From assembly GCA_937923945.1 (NCBI GenBank), contig CALDWC010000123.1:1-17001 (forward strand): a stretch of 17,001 bases of DNA, in the 5' to 3' direction. Below are positions 1-7,268 of the stretch, piece after piece. How positions within the stretch are numbered: position 1 is the first letter of the stretch; each line of letters opens with the position of its first letter. This DNA is from an uncultured Treponema sp. Its GTDB lineage: Bacteria > Spirochaetota > Spirochaetia > Treponematales > Treponemataceae. The notes below the pieces were generated by a model. It was not told the origin of the DNA. It saw only the letters and a program-made list of their open reading frames with translations, and did not search any database. A program made the position numbers and the translations under genes.

Positions 1-31
1 GCCGAGAAATTTTAAAAATTTACCAAACTTT

Positions 32-180
32 TGGAGGCACTGATTAATTCAATCGGGAATTAATCAGTAACCACCTTTAAAATCTCTTGTTTCGCACATG
101 TTCAATACTATATATTGAACATTGAGAAACAAGTTGGAAACGATGTTAAACGACCGTCAAGCCTTTCATCAGTGTTTCCT
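32..180 (+). repeat. Dispersed MITE-like repeat, copy A
   Basis: The left end, GGAGGCACTGATT, starts at 33 and the right end reads CATCAGTGTTTCCT (167-180), a degenerate inverse of the left. Just inside the left end is a perfect 12-bp palindrome, ACTGATTAATTC (39-50) with GAATTAATCAGT (57-68), around a 6-nt loop. Next comes a nested hairpin: outer arms CTTGTTTC (86-93) and GAAACAAG (126-133), inner arms ATGTTCAATA (98-107) and TATTGAACAT (113-122), loop CTATA. The right part shares GTTAAACGACCGTCAAGCC-type sequence with the other copies. No flanking direct repeat is apparent, so this is probably an older insertion. Confidence 0.8.
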
Positions 181-340
181 GAAACACGTATCACTCTATC
201 ATCGTAGTAACGGTACGGCGATCATCTTACCTAAGGTAATGCGATCGCCTTACACAAGGTAAGATTGCACGCGGACTCATTTCTTGCAGGGATTATTCTT
301 CGCTTTGTTCAAAATGACAGGAGCCCCCTTGTCTGTCATG
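181..340. repeat. Second hairpin-rich block, unrelated in sequence to the main repeat
   Basis: There is a 9-bp inverted repeat, ATCTTACCT (224-232) with AGGTAAGAT (257-265), enclosing TAAGG/CCTTA (232-236, 248-252) and the octamer GCGATCGC (241-248). Downstream, TGACAG (315-320) and CTGTCA (333-338) bracket a C-rich loop. The stretch 292-320, read on the minus strand, starts CTGTCATTTTGAACAAAG and then GCGAAGAATAATC. This resembles the widespread bacterial intergenic repeat type containing TGTCATTCTGAGCGAAGCG; that likeness is from memory and not tested. Confidence 0.4.
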
Positions 341-378
341 GTGCGGCACTAAAAACTTCAATCGAGGATTAATCAGAG
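341..378 (+). repeat. Decayed fragment of the dispersed repeat (left palindrome)
   Basis: GGCACT (345-350) followed by TTCAATCGAGGATTAATCAG (357-376) aligns to the left-end palindrome of copies A and B2. The left arm of the palindrome is largely lost here. It is likely the remnant of an older insertion. Confidence 0.5.
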
Positions 379-524
379 CTTTCTTAATCATATCCGACGT
401 ATATAAATCATTAGTAAACCTTTTTTTGTTTGCGTTGTTGTTATATAATGAAACCCATTGAAAACTTAATTGCTGTTTTTATAAAAAACGATGGGAAAAG
501 CATTAAAAATTTGTGGAGTGGTAT

Positions 525-1523
525 ATGAAAAAAATTTTTGCTGCTGTGTTATGCGTGTTGTATTGCGGCGGTGCCTTTGCGGTGCAAAGCATTTCGGGTG
601 ATTATGTTATTTACAAAGATAATACCTTTGTTGCGGAAACCAGAATCGGGTTTCTCCGCTACGATGCGAATACGTACGGAGCGGTTTTATACACACCGAA
701 AGAAAACCGTCGTATTTCCGTATTGTTTACGGTGACAACGGAGAACGGAACGATGGAACTGACCGGACAAAATGTTTTAACAAAAACCGCTATGGACAAC
801 AAAGCGGACGTCGAAGCCGTCAACTATCTCATGCAAATGCTGCCTGCACTTTACCGCTGGGGCGAAACAGCAAAAGCGCAGCGAAAAAAACAGGACGGCA
901 GTATTTTTTATTCGTCGCTTTCGGTGGATGCTTCCTATTTGGGTGGAAACGCCGAAGTGAAAACGGCATCGTTTATCCCGCTTTTCGGTATTGAAAAAAT
1001 CATCGATAAACAAAAAAGAACGCTTGTAGAACTCGATCGCATCGGGCGGCTTACCGCATCCGAAGGTGAGTTTTTTAATTTTAAGCTTCCCTTTGAAAAA
1101 GAAAAACAGCCGATGCTCGTGCTTGATAAAAACGCAAAACCGGATACAAAAAAAATCGGCTCGGTAAAGATAAAACTGGACAGTCACTGGGAGGCGATTG
1201 CGGAAAACGCCTATCTTTTAGGTGATTCCGCGTACCTTGCGGTGAGTACGCTTGAAAAAAAAACGAGTATAACACAGGAAGAGTTGGCTGCATTTTTTTT
1301 ACTTTCAACCGGAGCGCGGGTGGTTCCTTTTGATACGGTGAAAATAACCGGAAATGCAAAACACTTTACCGTAACGGCGGATATTTACGATACGGAAAGC
1401 CAAGCAGTCAATATTGATAAAAAAACCGTTGTTATTTCAGGAAATTCCGTTACATTGATTAGTTTGACGGTTGCGAAAGCGGACTACCTCGCAAACCGCC
1501 GCTACTTTGACACCTTGTTTTAA
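525..1523 (+). CDS. Exported protein of unknown function
   Basis: This encodes 332 residues. The first 19 form a clear Sec signal peptide: a positive MKK start, a hydrophobic core, and an AFA cleavage motif before VQS. No Cys follows the cleavage site, so it is not a lipoprotein, and no later membrane helix is seen; the product should be periplasmic or outer-membrane associated. The mature part alternates short beta-like segments with charged stretches, and I do not recognise a family. I chose ATG 525 because GGAG at 515-518 sits six bases upstream; the in-frame GTG at 513 has no ribosome binding site. The acyltransferase gene begins 27 bases after its stop, so the two may be co-transcribed. 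Confidence 0.8.
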   Translation: MKKIFAAVLCVLYCGGAFAVQSISGDYVIYKDNTFVAETRIGFLRYDANTYGAVLYTPKENRRISVLFTVTTENGTMELTGQNVLTKTAMDNKADVEAVNYLMQMLPALYRWGETAKAQRKKQDGSIFYSSLSVDASYLGGNAEVKTASFIPLFGIEKIIDKQKRTLVELDRIGRLTASEGEFFNFKLPFEKEKQPMLVLDKNAKPDTKKIGSVKIKLDSHWEAIAENAYLLGDSAYLAVSTLEKKTSITQEELAAFFLLSTGARVVPFDTVKITGNAKHFTVTADIYDTESQAVNIDKKTVVISGNSVTLISLTVAKADYLANRRYFDTLF

Positions 1524-1550
1524 AAAGAAAAATACAGTACTATTATACAT

Positions 1551-2414
1551 ATGACACTAACTGATTTAGTTATAAAGCATGCTGCGCAGTTTCAAAAATT
1601 TCCGTATAAAGCGCATGAAATAACGAGTGATACGGTATTTCAAGAAGGAAATACCCAATTGCAAACGCTCATCGAATCCATTATTTCTCCGTTGTTAAAA
1701 CCCGATTCCCGCGTTATTGGTAGCGAATATTTGTTTGAGCTTTTAGAAAAAGTACAGGCGGGAAAAAAATGTTTAATCCTTCCGGAACATTACAGTAATT
1801 TCGACTATCCGTTGATTATTCTCCTTTTAAAAAGATTGGGAGAACAGGGTGTGGAACTTGCAAAGCGCTGTGTTGCAATGGCGGGTATTAAGCTGAGTGA
1901 AGAAAGCGACATGATTTCCATGATGAATAGTGCTTACGATCGGATTACCGTGTATCCCGGACGTTCGCTCAAGGCGATTCAGGATCCGGCTGTTCTCGAA
2001 GCGGAAACCAAAAAAGCGCGCGCAATTAACATTGCGTCAATGCGTCAAATGGAGAATTTGCGCAAAAACGGACGTGTGGTGGTGGTTTTTCCAACCGGAA
2101 CGCGGTACCGCCCGGGTCAACCCGAAACAAAAAAAGCAATCCGCGAAATTGATTCGTACATTAAAACGTCCGATTACCTCGTGCTGCTTTCCATCAACGG
2201 AAACTGCCTTGAAGTAAATCCGACAGGCGATATGACCGCCGATGTCGTAAAAGAAGATACGATTATTTTACAGGCGAGTAAAGTGATTGATTGCAAGCAA
2301 TTTCGTGATGACGTTGCCGCGCAAGTTCAGGAAGGCGAAGATAAAAAGCAAAAACTCGCCGATACGGTTATGGCGCGTTTGGAAACAATGCATCTTCAAA
2401 ATGAACAAGCGTAA
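1551..2414 (+). CDS. PlsC-type acyltransferase (glycerophosphate or lysophospholipid acyltransferase family)
   Basis: This encodes 287 residues. The acyltransferase HX4D motif is visible as H80-Y-S-N-F-D85, the catalytic pair that activates the acceptor hydroxyl. The second block, usually FPEGTR, reads FPTGTR (180-185), so the usual Glu is Thr. I see no transmembrane helix, unlike many PlsC proteins, so the enzyme is likely soluble or peripheral. The probable role is acyl transfer to a glycerol phosphate or lysophospholipid in membrane lipid synthesis; the exact acceptor cannot be read from the sequence. The start has no clear ribosome binding site (the 27-base gap before it is A-rich), so translation may depend on the upstream gene. 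A thioesterase gene follows after 15 bases, which fits a small acyl-metabolism operon. Confidence 0.8.
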   Translation: MTLTDLVIKHAAQFQKFPYKAHEITSDTVFQEGNTQLQTLIESIISPLLKPDSRVIGSEYLFELLEKVQAGKKCLILPEHYSNFDYPLIILLLKRLGEQGVELAKRCVAMAGIKLSEESDMISMMNSAYDRITVYPGRSLKAIQDPAVLEAETKKARAINIASMRQMENLRKNGRVVVVFPTGTRYRPGQPETKKAIREIDSYIKTSDYLVLLSINGNCLEVNPTGDMTADVVKEDTIILQASKVIDCKQFRDDVAAQVQEGEDKKQKLADTVMARLETMHLQNEQA

Positions 2415-2429
2415 CGGAGGCGGTACATT

Positions 2430-2849
2430 GTGAAGCTCACGTTTGATGTTGAAGTGCGGACGTATGAGTTGGACTCGTATGGTCATGTAAATAATGCCGT
2501 GTACCTCAACTATTTTGAATATACGCGGATGAAATATTTGGAAGCTATCGGTTTTGACTATAAGGGATTACTCGCCGAAGGCTATTATCTTTACGTAACA
2601 AAAACACACATCAACTACAAGCATTCCGTGTTTCTCGGCGATACGCTCACTATTGAAGTGGAGCCGGTAAAAGAAGGAGCCGCATCGGGGCTCTATAAAC
2701 AAACGGCGTACAATCAGGACGGTATCCTCTGTGCCGACGCCGAGGTCGGTTGGGCTTGTGTCAGCCAAGCAACGGGAAAACCGGCACGACTTCCCGATAA
2801 ATATCGACTTGCAACGTTATTGCAAAATGGAGAAACTCAAACGAAATAG
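2430..2849 (+). CDS. Hotdog-fold acyl-CoA thioesterase (4HBT/YbgC type)
   Basis: This encodes 139 residues, the normal size for a single hotdog domain. The N-terminal signature LDSYGHVNNAVYLNYFE (14-30) matches the 4-hydroxybenzoyl-CoA thioesterase/YbgC family, with D15 as the likely catalytic acid and H19 and N21 in the conserved GHVNN turn. It should hydrolyse acyl-CoA or acyl-ACP thioesters in the cytoplasm; chain length is not predictable. The start is GTG 2430, with a good GGAGG nine bases upstream (2416-2420). It lies directly behind the acyltransferase, suggesting a linked role in acyl turnover. The stop is followed within about 15 bases by repeat sequence. Confidence 0.85.
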   Translation: MKLTFDVEVRTYELDSYGHVNNAVYLNYFEYTRMKYLEAIGFDYKGLLAEGYYLYVTKTHINYKHSVFLGDTLTIEVEPVKEGAASGLYKQTAYNQDGILCADAEVGWACVSQATGKPARLPDKYRLATLLQNGETQTK

Positions 2850-2861
2850 ATAAAGAAGATA

Positions 2862-2956
2862 TTTTGCGTTCGCAAAAAAAACTTTGCTTTCGCAAAAAAA
2901 CTTTGCGAAGCAAAGTTTGCTGTTAAACGGCGTCAAGCCTTTAATCAGCGTTTTAT
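2862..2956 (+). repeat. Dispersed repeat, copy B1 (left-truncated)
   Basis: Only the right part of the element is present. It contains a small hairpin TTTTGCG/CGCAAAA (2862-2877), then a large stem 2879-2896 with 2902-2918 with one bulged base. After that comes a 26-bp block (2918-2943) identical to 3088-3113 in the neighbouring copy, ending in the degenerate right end AATCAGCGTTTTAT. The left terminal repeat and palindrome are missing. Confidence 0.7.
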
Positions 2957-2958
2957 TA

Positions 2959-3125
2959 AGGAGGCACTGATTAATTCAATCGAGAATTAATCAGTGCCCA
3001 CCTTTAAAATCGTTGTTTCGCAAATGTTTAGAGCCACTATACTGAACATTGAGAAACAACGAAGGAGATACTTTGCTTTGCAAAGTATGCTGTTAAACGG
3101 CGTCAAGCCTTTAACAGCGTTTCCT
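2959..3125 (+). repeat. Dispersed MITE-like repeat, copy B2 (full length)
   Basis: The left end is AGGAGGCACTGATT (2959-2972). The left palindrome is a perfect 15 bp, GGCACTGATTAATTC (2963-2977) with GAATTAATCAGTGCC (2984-2998). The nested hairpin has outer arms CGTTGTTTC (3011-3019) and GAAACAACG (3053-3061) and inner arms ATGTTTAG (3024-3031) and CTGAACAT (3042-3049). A third hairpin is TACTTTGC/GCAAAGTA around 3069-3087. The right end, AACAGCGTTTCCT, is degenerate. It ends 31 bases before the pyruvate kinase start. Confidence 0.8.
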
Positions 3126-3156
3126 TAACGCACTATCTGAATTGGAGGAAGTTTTT

Positions 3157-4584
3157 ATGAACATATTACCGAAAACAAAAATCGTCGCAACTTTGGGACC
3201 CGCATCCGATAGTGAAGCGGTATTGCGGGAATTATTTCAAGCAGGCGTTAATGTGTGTCGAATTAATTTTTCGCACGGCACGCAGGAAGAGCATGCCCGA
3301 AAATTTGCGCTCATCAAAAAATTGCGAAAAGAAATGAAACTGCCGATTGCGATTATGACCGATTTGCAGGGTCCGAAAATCCGCGTGGGTAAGTTTGTCA
3401 ACGGTCATGAAATGATTACGATCGGACAGGAATTTACGTTTACAACTCGAAATGTTTTGGGCACGAGCGAAATTGTGTCTGTTTCTTATCAGTGTCTCGC
3501 CCGCGACGTACAAAAAGGCGGAAATATTTTAGTAAATGACGGGCTTTTAAATTTTAAGGTGATTGATATTCCGAATGACACCGACGTTGAATGTGTCGCT
3601 TTAAATAGCGGTGTTATCAGCAATCACAAAGGAGTTAACATTCCCGGGATTTACATGGATGTTCCTTTTCTCAGTGAAAAAGATCTATCGGATTTACAAT
3701 TTGCAATTAAAAGTGAGGTTGATTTTATTGCAGCATCATTTTCCCAAACCAAAGAAAATATTTTTCAGGTAAAAAGCATTATTGAAGCGGCGCACGGGCA
3801 TCAAGGGATCATTGCGAAAATCGAAAACCAAGAAGGCTTAAACAATGCACAGGAGATTCTCAAGGCGGCAGACGGGGTGATGGTTGCGCGCGGAGATTTG
3901 GGGGTAGAAGTGGAACCCGCTCTGGTTGCATTTGCACAAAAGGATCTCATTGCATTGGCAAATTCGCTCAGTAAGCCGGTGATTACCGCAACCCAAATGC
4001 TTGAATCGATGACGCACAATATCCGTCCGACGCGTGCCGAAGTTGCCGATGTCACCAATGCGATTTTGGACGGTACGTCCTGTGTGATGCTTTCGGGGGA
4101 AACGGCAGCGGGAGAATATCCGGTGGAAACGGTTGCGATGATGCGTGCTATTGCAAATACTACGGAAAAGACGATGGACTACCGAGAACTGACCAAGCAA
4201 ACTCACAAAACGGAAGATACGAGTATTACGAACGAAATTGCTCATGCGGTGTGTACAATTTCCGCCCGTTTAAAAATCGGTACGATTATTACACCGACGA
4301 CATCCGGTTTAACGGCACGAAGTATTGCACAATTTAAACCGCGTGCCAATATTCTCGCGCTGACCGATGATGAAGCCGTTTATAATCGCCTCGCATTATT
4401 TTGGGGCGTGCAGCCGGTTCTTTCACGCCGATATTCCGACACGGACGACATGCTCCAATGTTCGCAAGACGATGTAAAAGCTTCCGGTTTTGTTTCTAAA
4501 GGCGAATTGGCGGTGATTACCTCCGGCATTCCGGTCGGTCAAGCGGGTACTACGAATTTATTGACCGTGAAAACGATTGAGTAA
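3157..4584 (+). CDS. pyk: Pyruvate kinase
   Basis: This encodes 475 residues, full length for a bacterial pyruvate kinase, which makes ATP and pyruvate from phosphoenolpyruvate and ADP as the last step of glycolysis. Visible landmarks are KTKIVATLGPAS (6-17), RINFSHG (35-41), the active-site loop AKIENQEGLNN with K221 and metal ligand E223, ARGDLGVE (244-251) with D247, and PTRAEVADVTNAILDG (291-306). The B domain lies between about 75 and 165. The segment D69-L-Q-G-P-K74 has Lys where potassium-dependent enzymes have Glu (position 117 in muscle enzyme numbering), which places it in the potassium-independent group. ATG 3157 is chosen because GGAGG lies eight bases upstream; an in-frame TTG at 3142 is not needed. 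It converges on rpiA with only 26 bases between stops and no visible terminator. Confidence 0.96.
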   Translation: MNILPKTKIVATLGPASDSEAVLRELFQAGVNVCRINFSHGTQEEHARKFALIKKLRKEMKLPIAIMTDLQGPKIRVGKFVNGHEMITIGQEFTFTTRNVLGTSEIVSVSYQCLARDVQKGGNILVNDGLLNFKVIDIPNDTDVECVALNSGVISNHKGVNIPGIYMDVPFLSEKDLSDLQFAIKSEVDFIAASFSQTKENIFQVKSIIEAAHGHQGIIAKIENQEGLNNAQEILKAADGVMVARGDLGVEVEPALVAFAQKDLIALANSLSKPVITATQMLESMTHNIRPTRAEVADVTNAILDGTSCVMLSGETAAGEYPVETVAMMRAIANTTEKTMDYRELTKQTHKTEDTSITNEIAHAVCTISARLKIGTIITPTTSGLTARSIAQFKPRANILALTDDEAVYNRLALFWGVQPVLSRRYSDTDDMLQCSQDDVKASGFVSKGELAVITSGIPVGQAGTTNLLTVKTIE

Positions 4585-4610
4585 ATAAACGCTGATTTTT
4601 GACACTGCTG

Positions 4611-5336
4611 CTACCGAACGGTATTGTTTCCTTCGTCATCGCATAAAAATACGCGCGGCGTATTTTTAGTAAAAAGCCCGACTTCGACAACACCGGCAAT
4701 CAGCTTGATTTTATCTTCATAGCTTTTCGGATCAAAGGGCTTTTCAAAGCGGGCGTCCAAAATCATATTGCCGTTATCGGTAATTACCGGACCTTGTTTC
4801 GGGATGCCGCCTTCACGTAAAACGCAATCCGCTCCAAGCTTTTTCAGCGCGGCGATACAGCTCGTTCGCGCTTCCCCGATAATTTCAATCGGAATCGGAA
4901 AACTGCATCCTAAATGCTCCACGCATTTACTGTTTGTTGCAACAATAAAATATTTTTCCGAATTGTATGCGAGAATTTTTTCCAAAAGGAGCGCTGCGCC
5001 GCCGCCTTTTGTTATATTTTTATCAGGGTCAATTTCATCGGCGCCGTCAATCGTCAAATCCAGTTTTCCGCCGATACATTTTGCATTGAGCGAATACACC
5101 GGTATATCGAACTTTTCGCACAAAAGCGTTGTTTGAAAACTCGTCGAAGACGCAACAATATTTTTTAGCACGCCCTTTTGTATATACTCGGCTAAACGGG
5201 CAACCGCCTTCACTGCCGTTGAACCCGTCCCCAAACCCACTTTCATATTTGAATGTAAAATATTTTTTTGAATCAAATAATCAACGGCAAAATGAGCCGC
5301 ACGCATTTTTTGTTCATTGCTTGAAATTTTATTCAT
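4611..5336 (-). CDS. rpiA: Ribose-5-phosphate isomerase A
   Basis: This encodes 241 residues. It interconverts ribose 5-phosphate and ribulose 5-phosphate in the non-oxidative pentose phosphate pathway. Family motifs are GLGTGST (34-40, phosphate loop), DGADEID (98-104) and KGGGAALLLEK (110-120), whose K110 and E119 match the conserved lysine and the catalytic glutamate. The C-terminal VVEVGLF (216-222) is also typical. The reading frame stays open upstream of this start, but that part lies wholly inside aroDE in another frame and does not resemble RpiA. ATG 5336 overlaps the aroDE end by eight bases, which implies translational coupling. It is the last gene of the seven-gene minus-strand cluster. 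Confidence 0.95.
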   Translation of the reverse strand: MNKISSNEQKMRAAHFAVDYLIQKNILHSNMKVGLGTGSTAVKAVARLAEYIQKGVLKNIVASSTSFQTTLLCEKFDIPVYSLNAKCIGGKLDLTIDGADEIDPDKNITKGGGAALLLEKILAYNSEKYFIVATNSKCVEHLGCSFPIPIEIIGEARTSCIAALKKLGADCVLREGGIPKQGPVITDNGNMILDARFEKPFDPKSYEDKIKLIAGVVEVGLFTKNTPRVFLCDDEGNNTVR

Positions 5337-6885
5337 AATCCTTTCCTGTAAAAATTTTAAATTGTTCTGCTGCTTGAAATTCCAACATTCGGTATCCGTT
5401 ACAGATTTGACAACCGCTTTTTTTTGCACGCTGTAAAAGTTTTGTCCGCTCCGGTTCATATACCAAATCGAAAACTTTTTCGGTCCCGGTAAAAGTATAA
5501 AAATAAATCGGATCGTCGGCTTCATCGTGAACGGAAACTGCGGTTGTACAGTTGATAATCAGCGAAGCGTACTCAGTCAGCTTTTCGGTCGCTTCAGTCG
5601 TTTCGGCAAGTATGCTTGATGCAAAGCCGTATCGTTTTGCCAGTACATCCGCTTTGCTTTTTGTTCGGTTAAACACACACACAGATTTAGCGTTTTGCTT
5701 TATCGTATGTACGGAATTTTTTTCGAATCGCACTCTTTTATTTTTTGAGTTTTGTTTTAAAAGTTTTGCAAGCACATAACAAACGGCTTCGGCAGCTCCG
5801 CCCGCACCGATGACCGCAATTTTATACCGCGAAATTTTTCTGTCGCCTAAAAATTCCAGCAATGCTTTTTCAAAACCGATTATATCGGTGTTGTATCCTG
5901 CCCATGTGCCGTTTGCATTTACCAATGTATTGATCGCTTTTAAATTCGGGACAATACCGCTCACCGTATCGGCTTGATCAAAAGCGGCTTTTTTAAATGG
6001 CGCAGTGATTGACATTCCCTGAATATTTAATTTTTTTGCAAAGCGAAATACTTCGGAAAAGTTATTTGCGGAAATCGGCACATAACACGCGGATATGTTT
6101 TGCTTTTGAAATGCTGCATTATGAATTGCAGGGCTTTTACTTTTTTGAACATCGCGACCGACCACCGCATATATTTTCGGCTGTTCACCGACGCGTCTAA
6201 AACCGTATAGTTCCGTCAGCGTAATCGGATCAATGAGCGCGTTCTGCAAAGTATTTTTTTTAATATATTTTTTCGGAAACGTATACACAATTTCAGAACC
6301 GATCCGCTGAGAAAAAATGCGGGATAAGGCTCCGTACTTTCCGAGTCCGGTGATAATATACGGTTTTTTTGCGTTGGGGCTTTGTAAAAAAAGAGCGGCT
6401 AGATCCTGCAATGTGGGAACAACCGTTGCCAGTTTGACAATATCCTCTTCCGTTTTACGAATTGAATCCAGTTCTTTTACAATATTGCTGATCGGCGTTT
6501 TTAAATTATGCAAACTGCGAATGATTTTTATATCAAATGCTTTTGCCGCTTCTTCCAAACTTGATGTCGGAAAATCATTTTCAAAATCAACATAGGCAAA
6601 ATTTTTTCGGCGGTCGCTATCCAAAAAAGCCAGCGCTTTTGCAAGTACCGTTAAACGCGCACCTTCTCCGTCTTTAAATTTTCCGCCGTCAATCATACGC
6701 CTGCACGTTAAAATAGTCGGTGCTTGCACGAGCGACGGAAATTTCCGTACGTAAAACGTTTCATTTGAAAAAAGTAAGTCGACTCGCAATTCCAAAATAT
6801 CGTAATAGCCTTCATATTCTTTTGCGAGGCGAATATTACCTTCGATAGTTTCTTCCGTGAGAACCAAACAAATCTTTGTAGCCAT
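5329..6885 (-). CDS. aroDE: Bifunctional 3-dehydroquinate dehydratase / shikimate dehydrogenase
   Basis: This is a 518-residue fusion for steps three and four of chorismate synthesis. Residues 1-220 are a type I dehydroquinate dehydratase: LELRVD (31-36), H126 in RSLHN and the Schiff-base lysine K151 in DIVKLA. Residues about 236-518 are shikimate dehydrogenase: SKSPAIHN (249-256), catalytic K298 in TAPFK, YNTD (331-334), the NADP loop GAGGAA (360-365), NRT (406-408) and the C-terminal GYRMLEFQAAEQF (497-509). Between the NADP loop helix and the NRT strand there is an extra, very basic stretch (about 377-400). The fusion order matches that known from Treponema, chlamydiae and plants. The start is ATG 6885, with a weak GAGA upstream, 11 bases after the preceding gene. 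Confidence 0.95.
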   Translation of the reverse strand: MATKICLVLTEETIEGNIRLAKEYEGYYDILELRVDLLFSNETFYVRKFPSLVQAPTILTCRRMIDGGKFKDGEGARLTVLAKALAFLDSDRRKNFAYVDFENDFPTSSLEEAAKAFDIKIIRSLHNLKTPISNIVKELDSIRKTEEDIVKLATVVPTLQDLAALFLQSPNAKKPYIITGLGKYGALSRIFSQRIGSEIVYTFPKKYIKKNTLQNALIDPITLTELYGFRRVGEQPKIYAVVGRDVQKSKSPAIHNAAFQKQNISACYVPISANNFSEVFRFAKKLNIQGMSITAPFKKAAFDQADTVSGIVPNLKAINTLVNANGTWAGYNTDIIGFEKALLEFLGDRKISRYKIAVIGAGGAAEAVCYVLAKLLKQNSKNKRVRFEKNSVHTIKQNAKSVCVFNRTKSKADVLAKRYGFASSILAETTEATEKLTEYASLIINCTTAVSVHDEADDPIYFYTFTGTEKVFDLVYEPERTKLLQRAKKSGCQICNGYRMLEFQAAEQFKIFTGKDYE

Positions 6886-6896
6886 GGGACGTTCTC

Positions 6897-7262
6897 TTAT
6901 TCCGAATCCTGCAGCAGCAGTTCACGCGCGGTTTTCGCTTTATCTTCGTTGTTATACATTTGTACCGACGAAGCGAGCACCCATCCGTCATCAATTTTTA
7001 TCCACAATTCCTGCGAATCATTTTGCGTTTTTACGATACACGTTTCCTGTATTTTAAAAATTTCCGCATACCGCAAGTGCGAAACAATAATTCCGTTACT
7101 TCCCGGTATGTCAAAACTGGTTACGTATTTTTCATGAATTACGGCAAAGTTATTTTCGTTAAATGATTCTCCTTGATCCTGAAATTGAAACTCGGCAATA
7201 TCCAGTTTTTTTGTACAGGATATACAAAGGAGAACGGATAAAAAAATAATCCGGTGTTTCAT
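6897..7262 (-). CDS. Small lipoprotein with SH3-like C-terminal region
   Basis: This encodes 121 residues. A short signal peptide ends in LLCISC, so C16 is a plausible lipidation site under the relaxed spirochaetal lipobox. The mature part is one small domain: a strand-rich segment with SHLRYAEIFKI (61-71) followed by LWIKIDDGWVLASSVQMY (86-103). The W-(x)-I-x-x-x-D-G-W-V pattern resembles bacterial SH3-type domains, which often bind cell wall or other envelope ligands; this is a weak assignment. It starts six bases after the upstream membrane-protein gene and is followed by aroDE after 11 bases. The likely location is the periplasmic face of the inner membrane or the outer membrane. Confidence 0.75.
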   Translation of the reverse strand: MKHRIIFLSVLLCISCTKKLDIAEFQFQDQGESFNENNFAVIHEKYVTSFDIPGSNGIIVSHLRYAEIFKIQETCIVKTQNDSQELWIKIDDGWVLASSVQMYNNEDKAKTARELLLQDSE

Positions 7263-7268
7263 ACGACT

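Larger units (their letters stand above)
1..524. other. Gene-free, repeat-dense stretch upstream of the first gene
   Basis: I find no convincing gene here. It holds a full-length dispersed repeat (32-180), a second hairpin-rich block (181-340), a decayed repeat fragment (341-378) and the leader of the first gene. An upstream -10-like hexamer, TATAAT, lies at 444-449, but there is no good -35 (the 17-bp position is a T run). The leader has a possible stem CCCATTG (454-460) with CGATGGG (489-495), closed with one T:G wobble, which competes with a GTTTTT/AAAAAC hairpin at 475-489. Confidence 0.6.
2850..3156. other. Intergenic region filled by two tandem repeat copies
   Basis: The 307 bases between the thioesterase and pyruvate kinase genes are almost wholly repeat: a left-truncated copy (about 2862-2956) and a full copy (2959-3125), two bases apart. 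Only 3126-3156 looks like an ordinary gene leader, with GGAGG at 3144-3148 for pyruvate kinase. I see no strong promoter there, so pyk transcription must start within the repeats or read through from upstream. Confidence 0.7.

Noticed and set aside
241..248. GCGATCGC as a HIP1-like genome-wide motif
   Set aside because: Only one obvious occurrence, inside a larger hairpin; an 8-base palindrome alone is not evidence for that cyanobacterial repeat.
777..1359. Two minus-strand open frames opposite the first gene
   Set aside because: They are antisense to a gene with a clear signal peptide and ribosome binding site and are dominated by Phe/Arg/Lys runs typical of shadow frames.
2959..2972. The AGGAGG in the element's end as a ribosome binding site
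   Set aside because: No start codon follows at suitable spacing in any copy, so it is unlikely to start translation in this window.
32..3125. Repeats as a CRISPR array
   Set aside because: The copies are far apart, have internal inverted structure and no regular spacers, and no cas genes are present.
4585..4610. Terminator between the convergent pyk and rpiA genes
   Set aside because: The 26-base gap has no stem-loop followed by a T run on either strand.
5337..5525. N-terminal extension of RpiA in the same frame
   Set aside because: The extension lies within aroDE in a different frame, has no resemblance to RpiA, and the ATG at 5336 gives a normal-length protein.
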